Below, one piece after another: positions 50,426-61,762 of a stretch of DNA of 64,000 nt. The notes under the pieces are model-generated. The model was given only the letters and a program-made list of their open reading frames with translations, was not told the DNA's origin and made no database searches. The DNA is from Litsea cubeba (lineage: Eukaryota > Streptophyta > Magnoliopsida > Laurales > Lauraceae), in contig CM022955.1 in the NCBI GenBank assembly GCA_012931725.1, forward strand, positions 11,186,885 through 11,250,884. The letters run 5' to 3'. Position 1 is the first letter of the stretch, and each line of letters begins with the position of its first letter. A program made the position numbers and the translations under genes.

Positions 50426-52540
50426 GACCACATGGATGACTTTAAAATACTTCCAAATGACTACATGTCAAGTTTCATGTCATTTCGACAACATTTGACC
50501 AGACTTTAATACCTGAAAGCTAAATCAGACATCTTGGCGGCGGAGCTCCTCGGGACCATGATTCCAGATCGGAGCTAATGGATCATCCGAAAATGACCCC
50601 AATAAGCTCCATGCCAGATTTCAGGTCAATCGAACATCGGTTGACCGTACATCAAAGCGCAACATATTTCTCGCGAGAAAACCAAGTCTACTAGCGACAG
50701 GACTCCCATACGGCTTAAAAACTCAAACAAAAAGCCTATAGTTGGTCGTATTTATTACTCGGGAGAGGTCATCTCAAATTTCACGTCATTCCGACATTGT
50801 TTGACCTAGTTTTGGCTTCTAACGACAAATCGGCAACTTTGCCCTCAGATCTGCATGGCTTCTCGTCAAAATTTCTACAGAGAAATCTGGCCAATACATG
50901 CGCAAAAATACCAAAAAAATACCATAGAAGAAAAAAGTAGAAAAATTGGAAAACGATAGAAAACCGGCGACCAAAAGGGGTAAAAACCCCATGGTCACTG
51001 GCAAAAACCCATTTTTGGGTCCTTTTGCGTTCCGAGATGTTTGTCATTTGTGGTTTTCCAAAAATCTGATTTTCGGGGCATGAAATCCGTTGATCTTCGT
51101 CAACATCATGGATCCGCTGCCGAAATCATCAGATCGTCAACGTACGTTACAAAATCGCCAATCGGCCGACCAAGAAACACACTTTCTGCTAGATCGATCG
51201 AGAAATCTACAAGACAGATGGTACCGGTCCACTAGTAGCAATTAATGTATGAAGTTGTATGGTCATTCGACATCAATCACCATGAAGATCCATCGATGAT
51301 CATCACAAGAAGAATTCCAAAAGACGGGGCGTGGCCCGCGACTCTTCAAATGCCTCGGCGACCACTTAATGCAGTTACTAACCCATTTTATGACAAGTTA
51401 ATGTGGTCATTTACTCATTATTTTGGACAGCCCAACAGAATCCAGGAAACGGGAGTTACAAGTCAACCATAATCATGACATTAAACCATATAACTCCTCC
51501 CATCATGGAGTTTAAAGGCAATTAAAAGCTCATTATTCTCCAACGGCCAATCAAAAGCCAAGGAAAAGGAATTACAAAATAAATGGATTAAAAACTTGTA
51601 ACTCCTTCCAGCATGGAGCTTTAATACATTAAAAGATCATAAACCCTCCTTATGACCACCAAAAGCCTATAAAAGGGGGACATTTCAAGAAGAAAAGATC
51701 CAGCAATCGGATTGAAAAATTGATACACAAGAGAAAAATCTGCAAAAGTTGTTACAACGACCTCTCCTCCTTTGAAGAAGTTTTGCAGCGAGCACTACTA
51801 CAAGGTGACCAAAGTCCCTTGGGGGGCCATCTCCCCACCTCCCCCCACCCCCACACACACACAATGCCTTCTCCTTTTGTCTTCATGGCTTAGATGTGGC
51901 TTTTCAGCCTGTCTACTTAGCTTTTTATTGGATATAGGACCTCCTCTTAGTCTTTATCCTCTAAAGGTCTGAGGTTTAAGCCGAGCCAAGCAAATCAAAA
52001 GCATCATCTGTTCTCATTTAAAGGATAATGGCGAAGTCCGCACACGACTTGCGACCATCAATCTGAACAAGTCCCCACAATCTCCTGAGAAGTTAGATCC
52101 ATTTTTTCTTGCTTTTCATTGTACTTTGTATTTTTTAAAGAGACATAAAAGAAACCACAATTATTGTCTTTCATTATTGATAAGAATTGGAAAATGCCTT
52201 ACACGGCAAAAATAGCATTTCACGGTAAAAAATCGCCTTTTATGGAAAATTTCCCTTTCACGGCAAACGTCGTCTTTCACAGAAAAATCTCCTTTCACGA
52301 CATTCAAAACAAACCATGTCTCTTTTCTTAAATATATGTGCAATGAAAAACTAGAAAAAAAGTTGATTTCCTTTTCTACTTGTGAAGGTGGATCTACGGA
52401 CCACCACTTATCAATTCCAAGTAGAGTAGAAAATCTGCATACTTGTACACAAAAAGTTGATATTCGCTTTGTCTCCAGTCACGAAAGGGTTGGATCCAAC
52501 GGATTCTCACGTCCGCTGACCCCGGTAGTCCCGCGAGCGA
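50426..52540 (+). repeat. A-family LTR, plus strand, 5' truncated
   Basis: Aligns by eye with the reverse complement of 20870-22990: the start CCACATGGATGACTTTAAAATA, the GTTGATCTTCGTCAACATCA region, TATAAAAG at 51668-51675, the CACGGCA repeats at 52195-52295, and the shared CATGTCTCTTTTCTTAAATA, GAAGGTGGAT and CACGAAAGGGTTGGA. Three U3 units of about 150 bp remain (near 50465, 50610 and 50765). The upstream end is cut exactly where LTR C ends (50425). Confidence 0.8.
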
Positions 52541-53299
52541 AAAAAGCAAGATCATCAACAGCAAGAAAAAGAAAAGCAGCCAAAAGCCCACTGCCTCATT
52601 GCCAACAAGAAGGCAAAGAAGAAAAAAAGAAGCCACCAAACCACTTAGACAACACTCAACAGACACTTAGACAACAAATATGGGAGAATCACATGGAACA
52701 ATAGTTGTAGCCCATATGAAATAAATAAAAGGGTGTGTGTGTGTGTGTGTGTGGGGGGGGGGGGGTCCCACGCATTTGAACCTAGAATAAGATGAGCGGC
52801 GACAATAGGGTAGTCGTCGGTCATAGTTGTCACGAGATTAACGATCAGCGGCCAACAACATAGAGGACAACGACAGACAGGTAGAACAACTGAAGATGAC
52901 GAACATCCCAAGCCCCAGCACAGGTAGGTACCAACTTATTCTTCTCTTCTTCTTCGTTTTCTTTCCTTATTTTTCTTCTTTTTATTCCCTTTTTTTCAAT
53001 TGATTTTAATTTTACTCGATTAAAGGGGTGGTATTGTTTAAGATAAAAAAAGCTAACAACTACCCATCCTTTTTTCTTTTTCTTTTTTATCTATTAAATC
53101 ATAAAAGTCCCATTTTGGGCAAATTTTACATCACAACAATTCTCGCTAGAAACGGGGCAAAATCAACCGAGATGCAACATTTCGGTCAAAATTGGGCGAG
53201 AAATTGGACGAGAAATTAGAATAAGGTGTTTTGTTTCGAAATAAAGACCGAGATGAAAAATCTCGGGATATTCATCCGGAACAAAATGAATTCCACAGC
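52541..53299 (+). other. leader-like sequence with a (GT)n(G)n microsatellite
   Basis: Continues past the A-family LTR as a Lys/Ala-rich frame to 52704, then a microsatellite (GT)10 followed by about 12 G at 52733-52765, then T-rich DNA. No gag domain was recognised. It ends at the integrase of element D. Confidence 0.5.
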
Positions 53300-53927
53300 T
53301 ATGGGCGAGAGAGAACACCTGTTTATTGGGAAGAAGGTGTAGAACACCTGTTTGTTGGGAAGAAGTTGGTACTCGTAGCTTCCATGGCCCGACTATTGTT
53401 AGTGAGACAAGTGACAAGGTCAAGCTGATTCAAGAACGTCTGAAAGTGGCCCAGAGTAGGCAGAAGAGCTATGCAGATTCTCGCAGAAGGGATTTACAGT
53501 TCAAAGAGGGAGATAAGGTTTTCCTGAAAGTGTCACCTACTCGTGGAACTATGAGGTTTGGACAGAAGGGAAAGCTATCTCGGAGGTACATTAAACCGTA
53601 TGACATTGTGAGTAAGATTGGTGATGTGGCCTACAGATTAGCCTTACCACCTGATTGAAGAAGTACATTCCCGACAGACTACACATACTCCGTTATGAGC
53701 CGTTAGAAATCCGAGAAGATGCGACTTATGTTGAGAAGCCTAAGCAGATTATTGACACCAAGGAACAAGAGTTGAGAACTCGAACTATTCAGTGGGTCAA
53801 AGTGCTTTGGGAGAATCATGGACCGGAAGAAGCAACATGGGAATTACGGGATCAAGTTCAGAAGAAGTACCCACATCTCCTACCGGAGGTGAGTTTTAAT
53901 TTCCATTTGGAGGACCAAATGTCCTAA
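53300..53927 (+). pseudogene. integrase C-terminus with chromodomain-like tail, chromovirus D
   Basis: A 29-bp tandem duplication (GAACACCTGTTTNTTGGGAAGAAG) opens the piece. Then RTPVCWEEVGTRSFHGP, SRQKSYADSRRRDLQFKEGD, KVFLKVSPTRGTMRFG and GKLSRRYIKPYDIV follow to a stop at 53656. After a frame change and loss of the HVSML block, KKYIPDRLHILRYEPL and IIDTKEQELRTRTIQWVKVL, then HGPEEATWELRDQVQKKYP are seen. This is the Tekay-like chromodomain end. Everything upstream in pol is missing. A polypurine tract (AAGGGGTGGAGGA) follows at 53926-53938. Confidence 0.85.
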
Positions 53928-53938
53928 GGGGTGGAGGA

Positions 53939-55377
53939 TGTAAGACCCCGACCCGAGAGACCTCGATTAGAGTTAATTAAGTTGTATTTTAGTTTTAAGT
54001 GTGTTTAGTGGTTTTTGGATTAGCTTGGGGATTAGAATAGCTTTTATAATAGCTTTGGGGAATTTGGAGAGCCCTTTTTACTTGTGGGACCCTTTGGGGG
54101 TTCTTGTTACGAATTGTGTGAGACTTGGGGTTTACCGATGTTTTCCAAAAATTGTATTTTAACCCTATTGGACTTATCTTGTTAATCCCTACAACTTTCA
54201 TGCTGACATCGTTTCCATTCGGGAGCTCTAAACCCGACTTTTCACAAATTGAGGGCAAAATGATCTTTTTACCCAAAACCTGGACACCAATTTCAATGTC
54301 ACCAAAGCGTGCAAAATATATACTTTTTGGAAACTAGAAATTTCTCCGATCAACTTTGTCTTCTTCGTCGAACTCGTTTGAAGCCCCGAAAACCATGTTT
54401 TGAGCCCGAGGAGTCTTTTAAGTTGTGGGCCCCATTCCCACTTACTATATAACGAGAGCTCTTCTCCATTTCTCCTCTTGTTTGCGAAAACCCTAGAAGG
54501 AGAAGAGATTCCAGCCCTAAAGGTTTTTCCCCTTGTTCATCTTGCCTTCTTTCTCATAAATCACCACAAGAGCTTTGCTAAATCAAGAATGGACCTTGCA
54601 ATCTTCTTCCTCATCTCAAGGGCTTCATCTTGACACCATTTTTGAAGAAAACCGCCCACTCCAAGACTTCCTTTGGACAACACCTTGTTTTTTGAAGCCA
54701 AGACTTCCTTTGGACAACACCTTGCTTCTTAAAGAACTTTCTTATAAGTGATCTTCCTAAAAGTTTTAGAATCTTGTTTATTTAGCCCTAGGGAAGCTCC
54801 ATTTAGTTTATTGGAAGATTTCGTTTTGTTTTGCTTGGATTTTGATATTCTAGGGTTGGATTTGGGGGTTTTTGTATAGGTGTTTGATTGTGGGCTTACG
54901 AGGTGATTAGAGCTCAATTTGATTTGCATTAGACCCAAGGCAAGTGGATGAAACGATTCTTATGTGTTTATCATGTTTTACAAAAACTTTGATTTATCTC
55001 TATTGAAAGTTTTAATGGTTTGATTCTATTGATTTTTGGAATGATGTTTTGATGAGTTGAGGAGGTCAAGAAAGGCCCCAAAATGTTCATAGAGTTGTGT
55101 TTGGAAGAAGGGGGAATAAAGGAAATGGAAAGGGATTGGACAAAGGAGGAATCCAACCATTTAGGCTGAGATTCACCGCTGTCCGATCGATCGGACTGTG
55201 GGCATTACAGGTCCGATCGATCGGACTGTAAATAACTGAGAGTATTTCAGGACCGATCGATCGGCCAATGAGTCCGATCGATCGGACTGTAAGTAACTGA
55301 GAACATTTCAGGACCGATCGATCGGTTCTTGAGTCCGATCGATAGGACTGAAATGAGGAGCTGCAAAATAAGGGGAT
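53939..55377 (+). repeat. LTR D, 5' part, cut by the copia insertion
   Basis: Starts TGTAAGACCCCGACCCGAG after the polypurine tract. A promoter candidate, CTATATAA, lies at 54444-54451, with AGAAGAGA-rich leader after it. A 50-bp repeat, CCAAGACTTCCTTTGGACAACACCTTG, occurs at 54661 and 54698. It is interrupted at 55378 by the copia LTR. Confidence 0.85.
55174..55352. repeat. CGATCGATCG palindrome cassette in LTR D
   Basis: Seven copies of GTCCGATCGATCGGACTG or GACCGATCGATCGG in 180 bp, separated by TAA-TAACTGAGA--ATTTCAG spacers of 15-35 bp. One copy is mutated (CGATCGATAGG). Confidence 0.95.
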
Positions 55378-57417
55378 TGTTGGACCGTTCTCCATATTCA
55401 TTTCAAGCCCATATTCAAGTCCAATTCAGCACTATCCCTTCTCTTCTTATTTGAAGCCATCGAACCTGTAATGATGCATTTAAGCCCATGAAAGATTTGG
55501 GTAAATTGTGATGAGATGTAGTGGGGAGGTATTGTTTGGAGCCCTAGTGCTATGTAAGGACTCGTAAGGCGTTGTATAAAGTCCGGAGGAAGGAGAAACC
55601 TCATCATGGAGATTCCATGAGGTTTACTAGATTGACCAATGTGTATAAGGACCCAGAATGTCCTTAACTCTTAAAGAGTATGGACTCAATCCAAATTACT
55701 GTTAGTTTTATATACTCAATTACTGTTAGTTTTATGGACTCAATCCAGTAGATGATATAATAAATTGATTAATTTCTTTATTTATCAGTATATTCATACT
55801 TTTCGTTCATGAGATGAGTGGTGATTTATTATATACATGCACATAACCAATACGAATGACCTGATGGTTCATAAGATGAACCGGGGTCCACAAGTATATT
55901 AGATGTAACACATGTGTATGGATGAGATCCACATACGGGAGACATGTGTGACAAATCTTATACTTAAAATATATTCACAACCAGTGATGAAACTGGACAT
56001 CTCATACTGACAAGGTTGCAGCACTTTGATCACTATGAGATAGTGTGATTTGTCTTAATCATCAGAATGGAAGATTATGGATCATAGTGCTGGTACATTG
56101 GATGTATTGAAGGACCATGAGAAGCAATAGGCTCTCAATCCTGAGACATTAATGAACTCAAGTTTCTATCTATTCATTTGCTTTGAGTCACCAATGAGTG
56201 AGGCTAACTGTAGGTCAACACCTCGATGATTTAGGTACATGGTAGTAGAGCTGTGGGAACATTCAATGGTCAAGATGGAATCTATCTCTAATATCCCCTT
56301 GTGCCAATTAATGGATTTATCATTGGTAAGTGCGCACCCATTCCGATTAAGAGTTAATTGGAAAGGCACCTATGATCATTATAATTAATTGGGGCTCAAG
56401 GATAATAAGATATGGATCTAGTTTGGAAGACAGGTCCAATTGATCCATGGATATTGATAGAGGGGTCTACTTGTGGTAATGTGGAAGTTTAGGGTATTCT
56501 ATGTAATATTCCTAAGACTGGAGTTCAATTGCATTTATATAGTGGAGTTATTTGCAATTAACTATGGGCCCGGATTACACATGAGATGTGGGGTCGTGTG
56601 TCCCAGTTGGAGCCAGCTTTCTAAGGAATCCCTAGTGGTCCCCACGCTAGCCCAATTATTAGAAATTATCTAATTCTAGTTGAACACTAAAAGGAAAGTT
56701 ACTATTTTTATTTGAAGTGAGACTTCTAATAGTGGTAATAGTAGACTTACTAATTTTAGTAGAAGTGAGACTTCTATTTTAATTAAAAAGAAATTGGAAA
56801 GTTACTAATCATATTTGAAGTGAGACTTCTAATTATGATATGGTAAGTTACTATTAATGGAAGTAAGACTTCTATTGTAATTAGTAAAGAGGATGGAACT
56901 TGAAAAAGCTATAAATAGAGGAGAGGAGGCTTGGACGTCCATGAATCTATTCTTGCATAGGGATTCACGCCCAAGGCCTTCTTGTGCAAGAGTTGCACAT
57001 GCTCTTTCTCCTCTCCCTCTTCTAGTTCTCTTTCTAGTTCCTCCCTAGAGTTCCTTGTAGTTTTCTCTTGGAGATCCCACCATCTTCTTGAGAAAAAGGA
57101 GAATCTGATACGGGTCATAGCGTGGAAGATCAAGAGGTCTTGGAGATTCCTATTTGATTAGTGAAAGTGTTTCATCATCAAAGAAAGACGGAACTTCTCC
57201 ATTAGAGCACAACCGAGCTCCAAAGGTATAATCCACTTCCTTGCATGTTGTAGATTATTGTGGATGCTTGTTAGTTGATGTTTCTATCTTCTAGATAGAT
57301 TGTATTTACTGATCAGGTCTTGGATTGGGTTTTATAGCCTTCTGGATAGTTGATCCCTGCGTCAAGTGGGTCAAAAGTTTTTGAAACCTATCCTAGAGGC
57401 CCACCCTATTTCCAACA
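55378..57417 (+). repeat. 5' LTR of copia element E, 2040 bp
   Basis: Perfect terminal inverted repeat TGTTGGA...TCCAACA, followed at once by a primer-binding site. A TATA box, TATAAATAG, lies at 56911-56919, so R starts near 56940. Directly upstream lie four GAAGT-GAG-ACTTC palindromes (56714-56872). The matching 3' LTR is beyond the right edge. Confidence 0.92.
56714..56872 (+). promoter_or_regulatory. U3 enhancer-like palindromes GAAGTGAGACTTC, four copies
   Basis: Copies at 56714, 56762, 56817 and 56860 (the last is GAAGTAAGACTTC), spaced 48, 55 and 43 bp, each next to a GTTACTAAT-type phrase. They end about 40 bp before the TATA box, the usual place of copia LTR enhancers. Confidence 0.85.
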
Positions 57418-57419
57418 AT

Positions 57420-57432
57420 TGGTATCAGAGCC
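57420..57432 (+). promoter_or_regulatory. primer-binding site of copia element E (tRNA-Met type)
   Basis: TGGTATCAGAGCC two bases after the LTR end; complementary to the 3' end of plant initiator tRNA-Met. Confidence 0.93.
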
Positions 57433-57936
57433 TTACCAAGAGTGTGGCCGTTCTTTCGGAGGGCTCTTACTTGTTTGGTTACTAGATATGGATCTCCTAT
57501 GGATAGTGTTGGTGAGACGGGGTGGGGGCTTACTCCCCTAGGAGGAGCTGCTCACAACGGTTGTCATGCAATGCTAGTTGGTGGGTCACACTTAACTAAA
57601 ATAATGATGTAGTATCCCCTAGGATTTGCCTCATGTATTTTAGAAACCAAAGCTAATCGAGAGTCATACATTATTTGGTATGAGATACCTAGATGATAAT
57701 GAATGATGGGGATCATGGATAGTTAGTCTTAATTTCAATTTTGACGAACTTTGATCCGCACCAATCCGAAGACATTCGCACTCCCCAAGGAGGCATGCCG
57801 TAGGGGATTGGGATTCCGATGTATTCTAAATTCAGTGCTTATGAGGATTCCCATATGAATTTGGTAGAATACTAAATCCTAATATCATTTATATTCTTTC
57901 ATTGAATGTATGGTTATGTGCTTTAATTTATACAGC
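57433..57936 (+). other. leader of copia element E
   Basis: About 500 bp between PBS and gag start without recognisable coding capacity. Confidence 0.7.
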
Positions 57937-59117
57937 ATGAATTCAAATACTTTCAATCCACTTGCGACCATCCTCAACTAGAACAAGTTGATGGGATCCA
58001 ACTATGTAGACTGGAAAAGGAACCTGGATATTATCTGTAAGGTCCGTGACCTTACTGGGTCAGTTGGGCCCAAAACCCGGCCCATAGACCCGTTTAATTT
58101 GTTATTATTTTATTTAATTGTATTTTAGATATTTAAGTGGGTTTAGATCATGAGCGAGTTTCTTTTAGCATTAGAATAGTGTCTGCGAAATTTCGTTTGA
58201 TTCCGAGTTCGTTTGATCATAGCAGGGGGGTAGTTTGCAATTTAGGAAAAATTGGGTGTTTTTCCGAAATATTCCAAACGCCGTGATTTATGGGTTCGTT
58301 GGAAAGGTCTCGTCGTTCTGATGACTTTTGTCTCTTGACTCATCGCGATCCGGTGATCAGAAACCTTTCAAGTGATCCATTCTTTCATCGGACCCACTTA
58401 AAGGGGCGATTCGGTCTTTTCCCCTTAATTGTCTTCTTAAACGAAAGCCTAGCCCTAATTTCATTTCATTCTCTGCAACGGAAGAGAGAACCGCAGCCAT
58501 CTTCTTCTTCTTCCTTTCTCAAGCCCGGAACCCTAGCCCAGGAGACCCTATTCGGAGATCTGATCCGCTAGAAGTCATCCTCGTGTTTCCCTCTTGCTTC
58601 CGGTATCAACCTGGTGAGGTTTCCGATAACTTCATCTTTTCTAACATCTTCCTTTTGGTTATATTTAGGTTAGATCTTAATTCTTTTCCTTCCTATCATC
58701 TTCTTGGTTTCCTAGTTTGCATTTTATCGGGTTAGATCGTGGATCTTGCGGTAGGAAGATTTCTCCTCGCGTTTACCCAATTCCAATCTTCTGACATTGA
58801 GGCAAGTAGATATGCATTGCATCATAAACATGTGTGTTATTTTATTATTGATTGGTTATGATTCTGATAGATTTCCCCTCTAATTCCAAGCATGTTTTGA
58901 TATTGATTTAGGGATTTTTAATGTTAGGTTAGGTTTATGGAATGAATGAAATTAATTGTTAAATTGGTAGCTCTTTATGTTTTTAAATTGATAGAATGGA
59001 TGAGAATGATGATTGTGATGATTGGGGAGCAGGAGGCTCATTTTCTGCAGGTTTGCCATGGTTTGGCTGGAGGAAAAAGGGGCAGAAAACCCATTTTCGG
59101 GTTACAGCACAGTACGT

Positions 59118-59215
59118 CCGATCGATCGGACTGTACCTCCGATCGATCGGACTGTTGTGTTAACTGAGAGGTGTACAGGTCCGATCGATCGCACAGTACG
59201 TCCGATCGATCGGAG
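59118..59215. repeat. CGATCGATCG palindrome cassette in the solo LTR
   Basis: Four copies of GTCCGATCGATCGGACTGT-type units in 98 bp, one degraded (CGATCGATCGCACAG). The spacer TTAACTGAGAGG recalls that of LTR D, and the position matches the cassettes of LTR C and the minus-strand LTR. Confidence 0.95.
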
Positions 59216-60488
59216 GGTAATTTTCTGACAGCACTTGAAAACTTCGAAAACCTGTAACTTTCGATCCGCCCGTTGGATTTCTACATATAATATATCGTTG
59301 GAAAGCCCTTGAGACGTAGAATCCAATGATTCTAGTTTCATCACGATCGGAGGTCGGAAAGTGATGTAAATACTTAGATTATTGATCCAGCTCAAGTTTT
59401 ATTGGAAATAAGATCGGTAACCTAGGTTTGGGCCTTAGATGTTGGAAACCATCAATTTACTCTCACTTGACCATTAATGGGATTGAAATCGAATCACTGG
59501 CTTGGTGTGAATTCGATGGGTTGTCTAGGTATTCGTGTATTACACGTAGTGTAACCGAATGCACATGGAGTTGAATTTAATGATGTTCAACATGATTGTA
59601 CACCAAGGAATTATCTTAAAAACATCATTGATCCAATTTCCACATGTATTCCGTTAGAATGCGTAGGATACAGGGATGACACCACTTACCTAGGGTTGGA
59701 TTGTAATTCTTCCTTGACTTGTGACTTGTATCTGTTGATAACATCTCCTTGTACACTCCCTTGACATAAAACACGTAATCAATTATGAAATATAAACTCT
59801 TATAGAATTTAGGACTTGGACTTGACTTAGAGTGTACCATAGGAACCCGTGTCTTGTATTGATGAACATGACTGGCTAGTAATGGAAGGGGATTATCACG
59901 TGTTTCGCTTGTCTTGTATCGTCTTGAATAAGATAATCCCTAAGATATTGTCTTGTACGTGAAACTAGCCAGACTTGCTTGTCTTGATATTCTTGAGTCA
60001 GAACCACTTTATTATTGTTTGCATATCATGGCCATCTGCAGTTTGGGATTTAATGACGAATCGGTTACTCCGGTTGTCGGGGTGGGCAGTCGGCGTAGGA
60101 CGGCGTCCATGGCGTTGAATAGCTGGGAGCGGGCTAGGACCGTGCTGCTATTCCCAGGACAGGGAGCTAGGATCCCACTGGAGCCGGACTATGGTATCAG
60201 TAGTCCAAGGGGATTGTTACTGATACCCCGGGAGGTGGCATAGGACATCCTCGGAGTCTCCCTCTTGCTAGTCTTGCTTGCATTTGCATGGATAGTGGTT
60301 ATAGCTAGATGATTGCTAGGATTCATGTTATTGTTTCTGCTTATTAATCTCGCTTTATGCCTAGTTTCATATTCTTGTATTCATATGATCTTATACCTGT
60401 CATTACTCTATACTTGATGCATGTCGTGTTTATCATGTTTCGTATATCTATTGCTCAACATGTCGTTGACTTTGTTCCTTGATGTGCA

Positions 60489-60603
60489 GACACATCAGGT
60501 GAGTTCTTCTACGAGGAGCAGGCAGGTGAGGAGATCCCAGAGGATCTCCAACCAGCTGAGGAGGCACGAGAGTGGCGTGCCGATGACGTAGAGTAGCGTC
60601 ATC
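60489..60603 (+). other. conserved acidic mini-ORF and stem-loop in the solo LTR
   Basis: After a pyrimidine-rich acceptor-like site (TTTGTTCCTTGATGTGCAG) a 35-codon frame runs 60489-60596: DTSGEFFYEEQAGEEIPEDL, then AEEAREWRADDVE. It shares IPED-Q--EE and REW with the frame at 49908. The stop lies inside the stem-loop GATGACG - 8 nt - CGTCATC at 60582-60603. Confidence 0.5.
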
Positions 60604-61762
60604 ATTTCGGGCACGAGAGAGATACATTGGGATTTTACTAGATTGTTCTTTTATTCATTTATTTCTCTCGTTGGACCTTTCTTTTATTATTGACTTCCAT
60701 ATTTTTATTGGCCTTGTATCTTGGGATAGCCAATGTAATAAATAACTTAATTCTTAGTTTTGTTACTCTTTCTTGCAATTTTAATTTAATGAGATTATTA
60801 CCCATTGCTTGAGATTCCATATGCCTAGAGTTCAATGAACTCCATGTTTATTGTGACACATGAGGTTGGAAATATTAAATCCTCACCGCGGACTACGATC
60901 CGTGGACCCAAATGACAAAATTTTTAAATAGTCCTAAAATTCACTCTCCGGATCCGGTTATCTCTTTAATCGGGTTCGGGGGACGTGACATTATCTTAAC
61001 ATCATCAAGTTGCAAATATGTCCTTCTAATACCCTCCCTTCCTGAGCCTGAGCCTGATACACCAAGTGGACCAAAGACAATGAGATGGCCAGATGTTTTA
61101 TTCAGGCATCCATGTCTACTGTTTTGCAAGAACAACATCAATCCTATAAGTCAGCATTCGATATTATATCGAACTTAATGGAGATGTTTGCAGAACAGGT
61201 TAGGCCTGCTAAGCAGGCTGCTATAAAAGTGCTGATGGAGACAAAGATGGCTGAGGGAACCCAAGTACAAAAACATTTGTTACAAATGAAGTAGGCATTG
61301 AATGAGTCAAATGTACTGGGGACTACGTTTGATACAGAAATGCAGATCGACATGATCATTCAATCACTACCAGACTCATTCAAACATTTCGAGATCAATT
61401 ATAATAAATTGGAAATGACCATAGCTGAGCTGTCTCGCCAGCTGGTAGTGTTTAAGGAAATCATGAAGAAAAGACCAACTACCCTCATGATAGAAAAGTC
61501 ATTTGCTAAGTCTAAACCGAAAGGCAAAGACCGGGATAGCAAGAAGAAATCAGTCATCAAAGGTCCTAAGGTGGAGTATGGTTCCACTAGTGGTGTGGCC
61601 AAGGTCAAGGATACGAGAGCAAAGGGAAGATGTTTCCACTGTGGTATGACAGAACATTGGAAGAGGAATTCTCCACGATTTTTGTCAAAGAAAAAAACCC
61701 CAGGTATGATCGAGTCACTTGTTTCTGAAGTTAGTTTTGCAACTAGTACTTCAGAATCTTAG

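Larger units (their letters stand above)
58036..60990 (+). mobile_element. solo chromovirus LTR, 2955 bp, TSD TTATC
   Basis: Termini TGTAAGGTCCGTGACC and GGGGGACGTGACA, flanked by TTATC at 58031-58035 and 60991-60995. No PBS, polypurine tract or internal region is attached, so it is a solo LTR left by recombination between two LTRs. The copia gag reading frame continues across it. It is the best-preserved example of the C-type LTR in the window. Confidence 0.93.
57937..61762 (+). pseudogene. gag: copia gag, split by a solo LTR
   Basis: The gag starts at ATG 57937 (MNSNTFNPLATILN, then NYVDWKRNLDII), is cut at 58035 by the solo LTR, and resumes at 60996 with the sequence after the target duplication. 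Further blocks are QEQHQSYKSAFDIISNLMEM, TKMAEGTQVQKHLLQMK, LNESNVLGTTFDTEMQIDMI, ELSRQLVVFKEIMKK and a zinc knuckle CFHCGMTEHWKRNSP, in which the last Cys of C-x2-C-x4-H-x4-C is Ser. Stops include one in the first piece (CAG-type Gln to TAG near 57979) and one at 61292. The family is Ty1/copia; the lineage (Angela/Tork-like) is a guess. Confidence 0.9.

Noticed and set aside
57420..57432. tRNA-Met fragment or tRNA gene
   Set aside because: The motif is complementary to the tRNA 3' end and stands right after an LTR terminus, so it is a primer-binding site; no cloverleaf is present.
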